Origin: Prolixibacteraceae bacterium
GTDB taxonomy: Bacteria > Bacteroidota > Bacteroidia > Bacteroidales > Prolixibacteraceae
DNA: 37,082 nt
Assembly (NCBI GenBank): GCA_018648265.1
Contig: JABGRN010000050.1
Location: 1 to 37,082 of the forward strand
Direction of reading: 5' to 3'
The notes beneath the pieces are model-generated. The model worked only from the letters and a program-made list of their open reading frames with translations. It had not been told where the DNA came from and did not search any database. Positions 15,813 through 23,608 of this stretch are shown piece by piece. Every line of letters starts with the position of its first letter. Position 1 is the stretch's first letter. Made by a program: the position numbers and the translations under genes.

Positions 15813-16838
15813 TTAAATCTGGGTTAATCGAATTTTTACTTTAAAAGCTTCGGCGGGGTTTGCAACAAAAAGTTGGTAAATATCGTGTTGCGACAGACCA
15901 TTTTTCTCAAGTGCCGGAATTAATAATTCTTCAATTTCTGTAAATCCCCTGAAATTTCCGCCATCAATTTCACCTGGTTTGTACCAGCCTGCATCGTGCG
16001 AGAATAGCACTTTGTTTAACATTCCCTCTTTTTTCATTAAAAGGGCAAATTCAACATATCTTTCTAAACGGTCGGGTTTAAAGTTATCGAAAGCAATCCA
16101 AGTCCCCATTTTAGCTGCTTCAATGTGTTTGTTAAAATCCTGTTCGTTGTGGGCGTGCGTCCAAATAAAAGCCGAAGGGTGAACACCATGTTCCTTTAAA
16201 ATGTCTAATTGTTGAAATGCCGGGATAGCCAATCCAGTGTGCGACATAATTATTAAACCTGTTTCTTTGTGGGTGATGGCAGCCGCTTTAACTACTTTTC
16301 TATTTATTTCTTCAAGTGGATTCCGTTCAACTGCAATTTTAATAAACCCAGGGTAAACGCCTGAATCTTCAATTCCGTTTTTTGCCTCGGCAATCCATCT
16401 TTCAGCAAGTTGTTCGGCAGTTTCAGTAAAACCGTGTTTTGGTATAAATTTGGCTCCAACGGCACTGTAATATCCAGTGTTGGTAATTATTTGAACCCCC
16501 GATTTTTCTACAAGTATTTTTAGTAATTCAGGGTCGCGCCCCAAATATGCCGGAGTGCATTCAACCAAAGTTTTATAACCTAGTTTTTTGATTTCGAGTA
16601 AATAGGGGAGTACTTTCTCAACAACTTCGTTTTTGTCCCATCTGTGATAACCGGTGCTGTCGGCGCCAATAAAATCGACCAACAAATGTTCGTGGTGCAA
16701 GGTTTTGCCAATTTCGCTTGCTGGGATTTCTCCACTAACAGTTATAATTTTTGATTCTTTTGTGTTGCATGAAATAATTAGGCCGAGGCTAAGGCAGAGA
16801 AACAGGGTTTTTAAAAAATTGCCGAATGTTTTCATCAA
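15813..16838 (-). CDS. Phosphotriesterase-family lipoprotein hydrolase
   Basis: This 341-residue metal-dependent hydrolase belongs to the amidohydrolase superfamily, phosphotriesterase-like branch. The N-terminus has a lipobox (LIISC, Cys24), so it is anchored in an envelope membrane. Metal-site residues are in place: H49-E-H51, the likely carbamylated lysine K167 in GFIKIAV, H200 in MSHTG, H228/H230 in WTHAH, and D282 in FSHDAGW. Members of this family act as lactonases or phosphotriesterases; which one applies here is not evident. It lies 125 nt after the HvfC-like gene and 12 nt before the M14 gene. The first gap contains two hairpins, so co-transcription with the RiPP cluster is possible but uncertain. 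Confidence 0.85.
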   Translation of the reverse strand: MMKTFGNFLKTLFLCLSLGLIISCNTKESKIITVSGEIPASEIGKTLHHEHLLVDFIGADSTGYHRWDKNEVVEKVLPYLLEIKKLGYKTLVECTPAYLGRDPELLKILVEKSGVQIITNTGYYSAVGAKFIPKHGFTETAEQLAERWIAEAKNGIEDSGVYPGFIKIAVERNPLEEINRKVVKAAAITHKETGLIIMSHTGLAIPAFQQLDILKEHGVHPSAFIWTHAHNEQDFNKHIEAAKMGTWIAFDNFKPDRLERYVEFALLMKKEGMLNKVLFSHDAGWYKPGEIDGGNFRGFTEIEELLIPALEKNGLSQHDIYQLFVANPAEAFKVKIRLTQI

Positions 16839-16852
16839 AATAGTTTTTAAAT

Positions 16853-16957
16853 TTCCCCCAATTTACGAAAACAAGGGGGCAGATTAAAAAATCTATGAAA
16901 AAAATTTTTCAGTAATTATTTGATGAACTAATTTTTACCAGTCATTTTTTCTGGTAA
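16853..16957 (-). other. Hairpins between the HvfC-like and phosphotriesterase-like genes
   Basis: TTACCAG (16935-16941) and CTGGTAA (16951-16957) pair perfectly just after the bufC stop. CCCCC (16855-16859) with GGGGG (16875-16879) form a second stem nearer the next gene. Neither is followed by a clear T-tract in the direction of transcription, so they look more like processing or attenuation structures than strong terminators. Confidence 0.4.
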
Positions 16958-16963
16958 TAGATT

Positions 16964-17719
16964 TTATTTTTTGTAAACACCCAAAACAAAACCTCTCGTT
17001 TTTAAGTCATTCAGAAATTTAAACGATTCATTTTGTAACATTTCGAGGTGGTTAATTCCGAAGATATAAAGTATATCATTAAAAATTTCTTCCAACGTTT
17101 TTTCTGCCGAAACAATATTTTCCAATAAAAAAGTAAACAGGATAGACAAGTTGGTGAATTGTATTCTCCCGGTTTCCTTCTCGCGGTAAAGAAGAAGAAA
17201 ATAATCGCCCTTTTTATTTACCGTATCAAATGGTTTTTCCATGTGAACCGGGTATTCAAGTTTTATAATTTTATGCTCTGGGTTAACTGCAATTCGTTTT
17301 TGTAACCAATTATCTGAATATAAAAATTGTGGAAGGGAAATATCTTCCATCATGTACAATTCTACTTCTACCCACTCGAAATAAAGTAAATTATTTAAAA
17401 ACGGAAGATCATATTTTTCGTCATAATTTTTTGTTTTGCAGAATTCGTAAAATTCAAATGGCATTCTCCAAACCTGCGGATCTTTACATTTGTGTTCGCT
17501 AAAAAAGTTAAAAACTATTTCCTTCCAAACTTCGCTGTCGATATATTTATGCGAAATTGGGTAAGTAGTTTCCAAAGCGTCTTTAACCACATTAAAAACC
17601 AATCGGCGATAATGGGGAAGTCTTTCAGGCTTTGCATTTAAAATTGCCACTTCTTTTCCATCGCGGCAATATTGTGCAATGCTGCTTTGTTGTTTATATG
17701 TTTCTGTTTTTAATAACAT
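16964..17719 (-). CDS. bufC: MNIO partner protein (DUF2063, HvfC/BufC-like)
   Basis: This 251-residue soluble protein has the DUF2063 pattern at its start (SSIAQYCRDG, then RLPHYRRLVFNVVKDALETTYP) and a winged-helix-like C-terminal part. In known HvfABC/bufferin systems such proteins bind the precursor peptide and present it to the DUF692 oxygenase. It lies 48 nt downstream of the DUF692 gene on the same strand, which is the usual order. It has no signal peptide, so modification would occur in the cytosol before export. The name follows the bufferin nomenclature; the function is by analogy. Confidence 0.82.
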   Translation of the reverse strand: MLLKTETYKQQSSIAQYCRDGKEVAILNAKPERLPHYRRLVFNVVKDALETTYPISHKYIDSEVWKEIVFNFFSEHKCKDPQVWRMPFEFYEFCKTKNYDEKYDLPFLNNLLYFEWVEVELYMMEDISLPQFLYSDNWLQKRIAVNPEHKIIKLEYPVHMEKPFDTVNKKGDYFLLLYREKETGRIQFTNLSILFTFLLENIVSAEKTLEEIFNDILYIFGINHLEMLQNESFKFLNDLKTRGFVLGVYKK

Positions 17720-17767
17720 TCTATTTAAACCAAATTGAATTTAATTGTATAGTTTCTTTTCTAACTA

Positions 17768-18628
17768 CTATTTACTAACTACTATCGACTTGTTTTCAGT
17801 TTCCCATTTTCTAGTCATAATGGCTTCGAGGTTGTTTAATTCGAATTGCATTTCTGCCAATTCGGGGATGTTAAAATCACGTTCGAGTAAAACCGGAACT
17901 GGTTTAACTTTGTCCAGTGTCCATTCAAAAAGTTCGTAAACCGGGTCGATAATTGCCTCGCCGTGAGTGTCGATAATTAAATCGGGAGCTACTTTGGTGT
18001 GGCCTGCCATGTGAATATAAGCAACCCGATTGAGTGGTAGTTTTTCGATAAACGATTTTGCATCGTAATTGTGGTTAAAGGAATTTACATAAACATTGTT
18101 TACATCGAGTAAGAGGTTACAATCAGCTTCCTCGATCACGTTCGAAACAAAGGTAGCTTCATCCATTTCGGCAGCCACCGGAGTGTAATACGAAACATTT
18201 TCAATGGCAATCCGGCGTCCTAAAAAATCCTGAACTTGTTTTATTCGTTCAGCTACATGTTTAACTGCATCTTCGCGAAAAGGGATAGGTAACAAATCGT
18301 ATAAATGAGCATTGTCGCATTTCGAAAAACTAAGGTGTTCCGAGTAAATTTCAATATTGTATTCTTTTAGGAATTGTTTTACATTTTTCAGGAATTCCAT
18401 ATCCAGCGTTTCGGGGCTGCCTACCGACAACGAAAGTCCGTGACTGGTAATTGGGTACATTTTTGCCAACTGGTTCAGTTTCTTCTTCCAGTAACCTCCG
18501 ATTTTCATCCAGTTTTCGGGTGCCAGTTCAACAAACCCCGGTTTTAATACCGAGCCTGTCAGAAACTCTTCAGCAAAATCTTTTCTGAATCCTATTCCTG
18601 TTTTAATGTTCATTTTATTTTTAGACAT
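17768..18628 (-). CDS. bufB: MNIO family iron oxygenase (DUF692, HvfB/BufB-like)
   Basis: DUF692 enzymes are multinuclear non-heme iron oxidases that modify cysteines in ribosomally made peptides. The 286-residue TIM-barrel protein has the expected ligand set: E34 in ELAPENW, H63 in SHGLSLS, E97-H98 in YSEHLS, E143-N144 in IENVSYY, D175 and N177 in LLDVNNV, H186, H206 and H210 in YIHMAGH, and D220/H222/E224 in IDTHGE. Start at 18628 or at the in-frame ATG at 18613 are both possible; no Shine-Dalgarno decides. It lies between the Cys-rich precursor gene and the partner gene, as in bufferin operons. Confidence 0.9.
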   Translation of the reverse strand: MSKNKMNIKTGIGFRKDFAEEFLTGSVLKPGFVELAPENWMKIGGYWKKKLNQLAKMYPITSHGLSLSVGSPETLDMEFLKNVKQFLKEYNIEIYSEHLSFSKCDNAHLYDLLPIPFREDAVKHVAERIKQVQDFLGRRIAIENVSYYTPVAAEMDEATFVSNVIEEADCNLLLDVNNVYVNSFNHNYDAKSFIEKLPLNRVAYIHMAGHTKVAPDLIIDTHGEAIIDPVYELFEWTLDKVKPVPVLLERDFNIPELAEMQFELNNLEAIMTRKWETENKSIVVSK

Positions 18629-18705
18629 TAGATTTTAGTACCGAGTATTTAGAAAAACTGAATTGAATTAAATACGTTTTTATTTAAGATCTTCACATCA
18701 ACAAA

Positions 18706-18776
18706 GTGGGGAAGAAGAGGGGAAAAACCCCTCTTTGTTTCCAGCAACTATTCAACTCCATATTTCCCTTCCCCAC
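18706..18776 (-). promoter_or_regulatory. Double hairpin between precursor and MNIO genes
   Basis: An outer stem GTGGGGAAG (18706-18714) with CTTCCCCAC (18768-18776) encloses an inner perfect stem AAGAGGGG (18715-18722) with CCCCTCTT (18728-18735) and a five-base loop. No T-tract follows on the minus strand. A structure here could protect the precursor mRNA or partly end transcription, giving more precursor than enzyme; this role is inferred. Confidence 0.5.
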
Positions 18777-18793
18777 ATTTCTAACATTGCTTT

Positions 18794-19237
18794 TTATTTT
18801 TTCTCTTCTTTTGCTTTCGCTGATTTTTTGTCAGTTTTTTCGCCTTCGCCACATTTCCCCTCGCCACATTTTGCCTCTGTAGTTTTTGCCTCTGTTGCTT
18901 TTACATCGGTGGCTTTTGCATCTGTTTTTGTTGCTGCGGCTTTTTTGTCACCTTCGCCACATTTCCCTTCACCGCACTTCCCTTCGCCGCATTTTGCTTC
19001 TGTGCTTTTTCCTTCAACTTTTTTTTCTGCCGATTTTTCGCCACATTTTGCTTCGAAAGCATTAAAAGGATTTGCTTCAGAATTTAGAATCTCGGAGCGA
19101 ACTTCAGCCCCAGATCCCAGTGCACTGTAGTCGAATAAATTCGATGAATTTGGCGTAGCGCTCAATGCGGTAACACTTAACAAAGCTCCTGCAACTAAAG
19201 CACCTTTAATAAAATTTCTTTTTTTGTCGTTTTTCAT
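18794..19237 (-). CDS. bufA: Cys-rich RiPP precursor (bufferin/HvfA-like)
   Basis: This 147-residue precursor has a Sec signal-like start (KKRNFIKGALVAGALLSVTALSA, seen at 5-27, written here in two parts by position), a segment YSALGSGAEVRSEIL at 37-51 like the conserved leader-proximal motif of HvfA-type peptides, and a low-complexity Lys/Glu/Thr core. Six cysteines (65, 83, 88, 93, 124, 129) all lie in KCGE units; three are in full EGKCG motifs. In studied HvfA/bufferin peptides such cysteines are oxidised by the MNIO enzyme to copper-binding groups. It is therefore predicted to be an exported, modified metal-binding peptide. The following two genes are its likely maturation enzymes. Confidence 0.85.
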   Translation of the reverse strand: MKNDKKRNFIKGALVAGALLSVTALSATPNSSNLFDYSALGSGAEVRSEILNSEANPFNAFEAKCGEKSAEKKVEGKSTEAKCGEGKCGEGKCGEGDKKAAATKTDAKATDVKATEAKTTEAKCGEGKCGEGEKTDKKSAKAKEEKK

Positions 19238-19329
19238 GATTTTAATTTTTAATAGATATTACATTTTATTTTAATTAATATTGATTCCGAATAGTTAGAC
19301 GGCACTATTTTGAAATCCTTACAATAAAA

Positions 19330-19413
19330 TAAGATACTTTTATCTTAAATAATTTAAAGTATTGAACAACAGTAAGTTTTGTATGATTTTTTTTGGAAAA
19401 ATTTCCTTCCAAA
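19330..19413 (-). promoter_or_regulatory. Two inverted repeats upstream of the precursor gene
   Basis: TAAGATA (19330-19336) and TATCTTA (19341-19347) form a perfect dyad about 93 bp before the start. TTTGGAA (19392-19398) and TTCCAAA (19407-19413) form a second. No TAnnTTTG promoter was found in 19238-19500, so the cluster may use an alternative sigma factor or be controlled through these sites. This is inference. Confidence 0.35.
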
Positions 19414-19500
19414 TGAATATGATCGTTTTTTTTAATCCTGTCTTAGTTTTGGCTGGATTTTTCTGCGGGATCTTTAATCTTCAATAAATTCAATATTTTC

Positions 19501-20451
19501 TTATTCCCTTGTTTCGGCGATCTTGTCACTATTTTGCGAGAGTTTATGGGAGGCCGTTTTTCTTTTTTTTGCCACCAAAATAGCCCCTGTGATTACCAAA
19601 GATGCACCAAGAATAGTTAGCATTGAAAACCTTTCGTGAGCAATCCACGACACGTTTAATTTGGTTAAAACCCCCATTGTAATAAATGTTATAATCGGAT
19701 TGATAATTATAATAACACTCACTTTGTTTGCTTCGGTATATTTTAAAGCTTGTGCTAAACACGTATATGCAATAAAAGTATTTGCGCCCAAAAACAGAAG
19801 TAGTAACCACCAACTCCAGTGTAAATGAAACAAAGGAGCAAAATTTACAAATGGGATAAACAATATTGCCGGCAAACCAAATAGAAATAAATTTAAACTT
19901 TCGACAGAATATTTTGATACTAATTTTTTTTGAATTATTGCAAAAGTTGCCCATGCAAAAGCACTTGTCAGAGTAAACCCAACACCAAGATTGTATTGTC
20001 CCCGGCTATCGAAAAAAGCCGCCAGTTGGTCGCGGTAAAAAAAAGATAAGCCAAGAATGGCAATCGCAAAACCAATTACCTGATTCCGGTTTAATTTTTC
20101 TTTAAAAAAAATAAATCCTGCCACAGCAAGCAATATCGGTCCGGTTTGAATAAACAGTTGTGCATTGCTTGGCGTGGTGTAATGAACACCCAGCATGTAA
20201 CTCATGTAATTCCACGATAAAGCTAAGGCCGCCAAAATTAATAATAGTGGTGGTTTTGTCATAATTTTAAAGGAGGAAGGATTTTTAAATGCCTGCCAAC
20301 TTGCCAAAATTATAAATGCAACTACAAACCTGAACCAAACTATGGTTTGCGGCTCAACTTCCCTTACAGCTATTTTTAATGCAACGGCTAAAAATCCCCA
20401 GAAAAATGCGGTTACTGATGCGTAAATAATCCCTTTAGTGTGGTTTTGCAT
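19501..20451 (-). CDS. EamA-family drug/metabolite transporter
   Basis: This 316-residue inner-membrane protein has ten predicted membrane helices in two EamA repeats (about 5-140 and 155-292), the standard DMT arrangement. The start GIIYASVTAFFWGFLAVALK and the repeat PSNAQLFIQTGPILLAVAGFIFFKE (residues about 92-118, quoted in part) are typical of RhaT/EamA proteins. Members export amino acids or other small metabolites; the substrate is not evident. It is a single gene with no close partner: 263 bp separate its stop from the bufA start downstream. Confidence 0.85.
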   Translation of the reverse strand: MQNHTKGIIYASVTAFFWGFLAVALKIAVREVEPQTIVWFRFVVAFIILASWQAFKNPSSFKIMTKPPLLLILAALALSWNYMSYMLGVHYTTPSNAQLFIQTGPILLAVAGFIFFKEKLNRNQVIGFAIAILGLSFFYRDQLAAFFDSRGQYNLGVGFTLTSAFAWATFAIIQKKLVSKYSVESLNLFLFGLPAILFIPFVNFAPLFHLHWSWWLLLLFLGANTFIAYTCLAQALKYTEANKVSVIIIINPIITFITMGVLTKLNVSWIAHERFSMLTILGASLVITGAILVAKKRKTASHKLSQNSDKIAETRE

Positions 20452-20484
20452 GAAATTTTTATGGTTATGAAAAACAGAAAAACT

Positions 20485-20645
20485 CTATTTTAACTGTAGA
20501 ATTTTAATAAGATTTTTATTTAACGATAATAGATATTTTAGTTCGAGACTTCCTATTCGCCCAAATATTAATTCTTTATCTATTGTTGCACCTTTCTTAT
20601 ACCTGAAAATGGAAAAGGAATTAGTACAATGTCACCTTTTTTCAC
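20485..20645 (-). pseudogene. mazF/pemK-type toxin gene, internally deleted
   Basis: Reading the minus strand from a GTG at 20645, which overlaps the antitoxin stop (GTGA), gives KKGDIVLIPFPFSG, the standard MazF N-terminus, then a stop at 20580. Moving to another frame near 20590 gives ATIDKELIFGRIGSLELK and then YLLSLNKNLIKILQLK before a TAG at 20485, which is the standard MazF C-terminus. The central part of a roughly 110-residue toxin (about 55-60 residues) is missing and the remaining 161 bp are out of frame. The toxin is therefore dead. The start and end still show clear coding pattern, so the loss seems recent. Confidence 0.8.
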
Positions 20646-20869
20646 TTGTACTTTTCTTTTAGGTCATTTACAGAATACAAATCTCCTTCATTCTTTAAAT
20701 ATTCAAATGACTTTGAATCTGAAGCGATTTTTTGAATTCCCTCCAATAGTATTTTATCATCAATTTTACTTAACAGGAAATCAGCAAAATCATTAATCTC
20801 CAGAATTTTAAAATCAGGTAATTGCTGAATTTTTTTTAATGTATCTTCAATTAAGACTTTCCTGTTCAT
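20642..20869 (-). CDS. Orphan antitoxin of a MazF-type toxin
   Basis: This small acidic/basic protein has 75 residues from the ATG at 20869; an in-frame ATG at 20905 would add 12 residues but overlaps the pheT end region. The pattern LPDFKILEINDFADFLLSK resembles the N-terminal part of DUF2281-like antitoxins, followed by a C-terminal tail (YSVNDLKEKYK) that would bind the toxin. Its stop codon overlaps the GTG start of a MazF-type toxin gene that is internally deleted. It therefore has no working cognate toxin here and may persist by chance, or neutralise a related toxin elsewhere. It lies about 40 nt after pheT and may be transcribed with it. Confidence 0.72.
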   Translation of the reverse strand: MNRKVLIEDTLKKIQQLPDFKILEINDFADFLLSKIDDKILLEGIQKIASDSKSFEYLKNEGDLYSVNDLKEKYK

Positions 20870-20909
20870 AAAATTAATGTTTTTATAAAGATAGTAATTT
20901 GACACTAAA

Positions 20910-23360
20910 CTATCTTAATTCGGCGCCAAGCTCCCTGCCAAATGCAGCAATTAATTTCTGCATCGTTTTATCAATTTGTTTGTCTGTTAACGTTCTTTGA
21001 TCGTCACGGAGAATGAAACTTACAGCATATGATTTTTTGCCAGCCGGAATTCCTTTCCCTTCATAAACATCGAACAAATCAACTTGGCGAAGTAGCTGGC
21101 GTTCAATTTTAAAAGCAATATCTTTAATTTGGCTAAACATAATTTGTTTGTCCATTAAAAGAGCCAGATCGCGCTTAACTGCCGGGAATTTTGGCAGTTC
21201 TTCGAAAGTAACTTTATGCCTTTTTTGTTGAACTAAAATTTGGCCCCAATCGAAATCAGCATAAAAAACCGGATTTTCAATATCGAATTTTTTTAGGAAA
21301 TTTGTTGAAACTAATCCAATTTCCACGATTATTTTGTTGTTCGATTTGTAAGCTAGGCCAGTTGAGAAAAGTTCGTTTTCAGTTTCAGATATTTGTATCT
21401 GTTTGATTTTAAAACCAAGCCGCTTTAAAATATTTTCGCTGTATGTTTTTAAGCCGTAAAATGAAGCTGGCTGTTCTTTAATACTCCAGTTTTCAACTTC
21501 TTTGTTCCCTGAAACAAACAATCCGAGATGTTCTTCTTCCCAATAATTTCTTTCGGGATGATCTTTTAACTCAGTTCCTTTATAAAAATAGCAATTGCCA
21601 AATTCGTAAAACTTCAGGTTTTTATTTTGGCGGTTTGTATTGTAGGCAATACTTTCAAGTCCGCCAAACAACAAGGTTTGCCTCATTCCGTTCAGATCGG
21701 CACTTAAAGGGTTGAGCATTTTTACGGTTTGCTCCTCCTTGTAATTTTTTAACCCGGTGTAATAATTTGCTTTTGTAAGCGAGTTCGACCAGATTTCGTT
21801 GAATCCTTGAGCAGTCAACATTTCAGCAACTAAATTGCGTACATGATTTGGGTCTGGTTTTTCGGCAGTTTGCAACGACGAGTTTACCTGCGTTGGAATT
21901 TCAATATTGTTGTAACCGTAAATCCTGAGTATTTCTTCAATAACATCAGCTTCGCGTTTTACATCAACACGGTAAGGAGGTACTAAAAGTGACAAGCCCT
22001 TTTTATCTTCTTTTTCAATATTAATTTCTAATGATGAAAGTATGTTTTTGATTTTTTCAGCCCCCAAATTTTTGCCAATTAACCGGGTGACGTTTTTGTA
22101 AGAAATATCTACTTTAAAATCTTCAATTGCTTGAGGATAAACATCTACAATTTCTGATGAAATAGTTCCACCGGCAATTTCTTTAAATAACAGGGCCGCA
22201 CGTTTCAACGCGTAAATCACCCCGTTCGGATCAATCCCGCGTTCGAAACGGAATGATGCGTCGGTATTTAATCCGTGCCTGCGTGCAGTTTTTCGAATAA
22301 AAACAGGATCGAAGTATGCACTTTCAAGGAAAATATTTTTTGTTGAATCTTTTACCCCAGAATTTATTCCACCAAAAACTCCACCAATACACATCCCTTT
22401 TTCAGTGTCGCAAATCATTAGATCGTTTTCGTGAAGTTCGCGTTCCACTTCGTCGAGGGTAGTAAATTTTGCGCCTTTTTTCATAGTTCGGACCACTACT
22501 TTATTACCATTAATTTTGTCGGCATCGAAGGCGTGAAGTGGCTGGCCGGTTTCAAAAAGAACATAATTTGTAATGTCAACAATATTATTTATTGGAGAAA
22601 GGCCAATTGTTTTTAGACGGTTTTGCAACCACTCCGGCGAATCTTTTACTTCAACACCCGAAATAGTTACTCCCGAATACCGTAAACATGCTTCCGGGTT
22701 TTTTATTTCCACAGGAATTTCAAGGTTGTGATTATCTATTTTGAAGCGTTCAACCGATGGCCGTTTATATTCTATTTCTTGCGTTTGTTTTAAAAAAGCC
22801 GCTAAATCGCGGGCAGCACCAATGTGCGATGCCCCGTCTATTCTGTTTGGTGTGAGGTCGATTTCAATTGCCCAATCAGATTCAACATTATAATAATCTT
22901 TGGCAAGTTTTCCTACTTTTGCAAATTCATCTAAAACAATAATTCCTTCGTGGGCAGTGCCAATCCCGATTTCATCTTCAGCACAAATCATTCCCTGAGA
23001 AACTTCTCCCCTGATTTTAGATTTTTTAATAGTGAGCTCGTCGCCGCCCATGTAAAGTGTAGTGCCAACAGTTGCCACAACTACCTTTTGTCCGGCAGCC
23101 ACATTTGGTGCACCGCAAACAATTGGTAATAATTCGCTGCTTCCAATATTAACTGTGGTTTTGCTCAGGTGATCTGAATTTGGGTGTTTTTCGCAAGAAA
23201 TAACTTCGCCAATCACCAATCCGTTCATTCCGCCCTTAACGGTTTCAACCTCTTCCAAACCTCCAACTTCCAAACCTGTTTGGGTGAGAATTTCACAAAT
23301 TTTTTCGGGTGTTTTTTCCAGTTCGATGTAATCTTTTAACCACGAATACGATATCTTCAT
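20910..23360 (-). CDS. pheT: Phenylalanine-tRNA ligase beta subunit
   Basis: PheT pairs with PheS to charge tRNA-Phe. From the ATG at 23360 it has 816 residues (an in-frame TTG 12 codons upstream is unlikely, because the -7 promoter element covers it). Domains in order: tRNA-binding OB fold (about 40-150, GLVIGEVISCEKHPNSDHL region), B3/B4 editing domain (about 210-400), B5 (about 405-480), catalytic-like core, and the FDX-ACB anticodon-binding domain at the C-terminus (about 720-816, FPAVKRDLALLMD). The length is normal. pheS is not in the window, as is common in Bacteroidetes where the two can be separate. Confidence 0.97.
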   Translation of the reverse strand: MKISYSWLKDYIELEKTPEKICEILTQTGLEVGGLEEVETVKGGMNGLVIGEVISCEKHPNSDHLSKTTVNIGSSELLPIVCGAPNVAAGQKVVVATVGTTLYMGGDELTIKKSKIRGEVSQGMICAEDEIGIGTAHEGIIVLDEFAKVGKLAKDYYNVESDWAIEIDLTPNRIDGASHIGAARDLAAFLKQTQEIEYKRPSVERFKIDNHNLEIPVEIKNPEACLRYSGVTISGVEVKDSPEWLQNRLKTIGLSPINNIVDITNYVLFETGQPLHAFDADKINGNKVVVRTMKKGAKFTTLDEVERELHENDLMICDTEKGMCIGGVFGGINSGVKDSTKNIFLESAYFDPVFIRKTARRHGLNTDASFRFERGIDPNGVIYALKRAALLFKEIAGGTISSEIVDVYPQAIEDFKVDISYKNVTRLIGKNLGAEKIKNILSSLEINIEKEDKKGLSLLVPPYRVDVKREADVIEEILRIYGYNNIEIPTQVNSSLQTAEKPDPNHVRNLVAEMLTAQGFNEIWSNSLTKANYYTGLKNYKEEQTVKMLNPLSADLNGMRQTLLFGGLESIAYNTNRQNKNLKFYEFGNCYFYKGTELKDHPERNYWEEEHLGLFVSGNKEVENWSIKEQPASFYGLKTYSENILKRLGFKIKQIQISETENELFSTGLAYKSNNKIIVEIGLVSTNFLKKFDIENPVFYADFDWGQILVQQKRHKVTFEELPKFPAVKRDLALLMDKQIMFSQIKDIAFKIERQLLRQVDLFDVYEGKGIPAGKKSYAVSFILRDDQRTLTDKQIDKTMQKLIAAFGRELGAELR

Positions 23361-23393
23361 TTGTATTGAATTTCTGTCGATTTTAGAATTCGA

Positions 23394-23401
23394 CAAAAGT
23401 A
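23394..23401 (-). promoter_or_regulatory. -7 element of the pheT promoter
   Basis: On the minus strand TACTTTTG matches TAnnTTTG exactly and lies 33 bases before the pheT ATG, giving a short leader. No TTTG was seen at the right -33 distance, so the promoter is supported by one element only. Confidence 0.5.
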
Positions 23402-23423
23402 AGGTTTTTATTGTAAAAAAGTA

Positions 23424-23557
23424 GGGATTCCATCTCTCTAAAAAATGGAACCCTTTGTCGTTTTCAAAAATCTAATGGATTCCATCTTTTTAAAAAGATG
23501 GAATCCTTAATGTTTGTTTTAAACAAGGATTCGATCTGTAAGAAAAAGATGAAATCT
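23424..23557. repeat. Three tandem hairpin repeats upstream of pheT
   Basis: Three copies of a GGATTCCATCT...AGATGGAATCC unit lie at about 23424-23453, 23477-23506 and 23527-23557, spaced roughly 50 bp. The middle copy is a perfect 30-bp palindrome; the outer ones have mismatches. They fill the gap between the YdeI-like gene and the pheT promoter. They resemble REP-type intergenic palindromes, and could also stop transcription in either direction. Confidence 0.75.
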
Positions 23558-23608
23558 TGAGGATTTTCTTCTTTTTAGTCTGGAAAAATGGTTTTGATAT
23601 TTTAAAAA

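Noticed and set aside
18735-19130. Ser/Phe/Pro-rich 131-residue plus-strand protein
   Set aside because: It is the antisense reading of the Lys/Glu/Gly/Cys-rich precursor gene, whose repeats create the apparent repeats.
23424-23557. CRISPR array
   Set aside because: Only three units, each palindromic and diverging, with short AT-rich spacers and no cas gene nearby; a REP-like array fits better.
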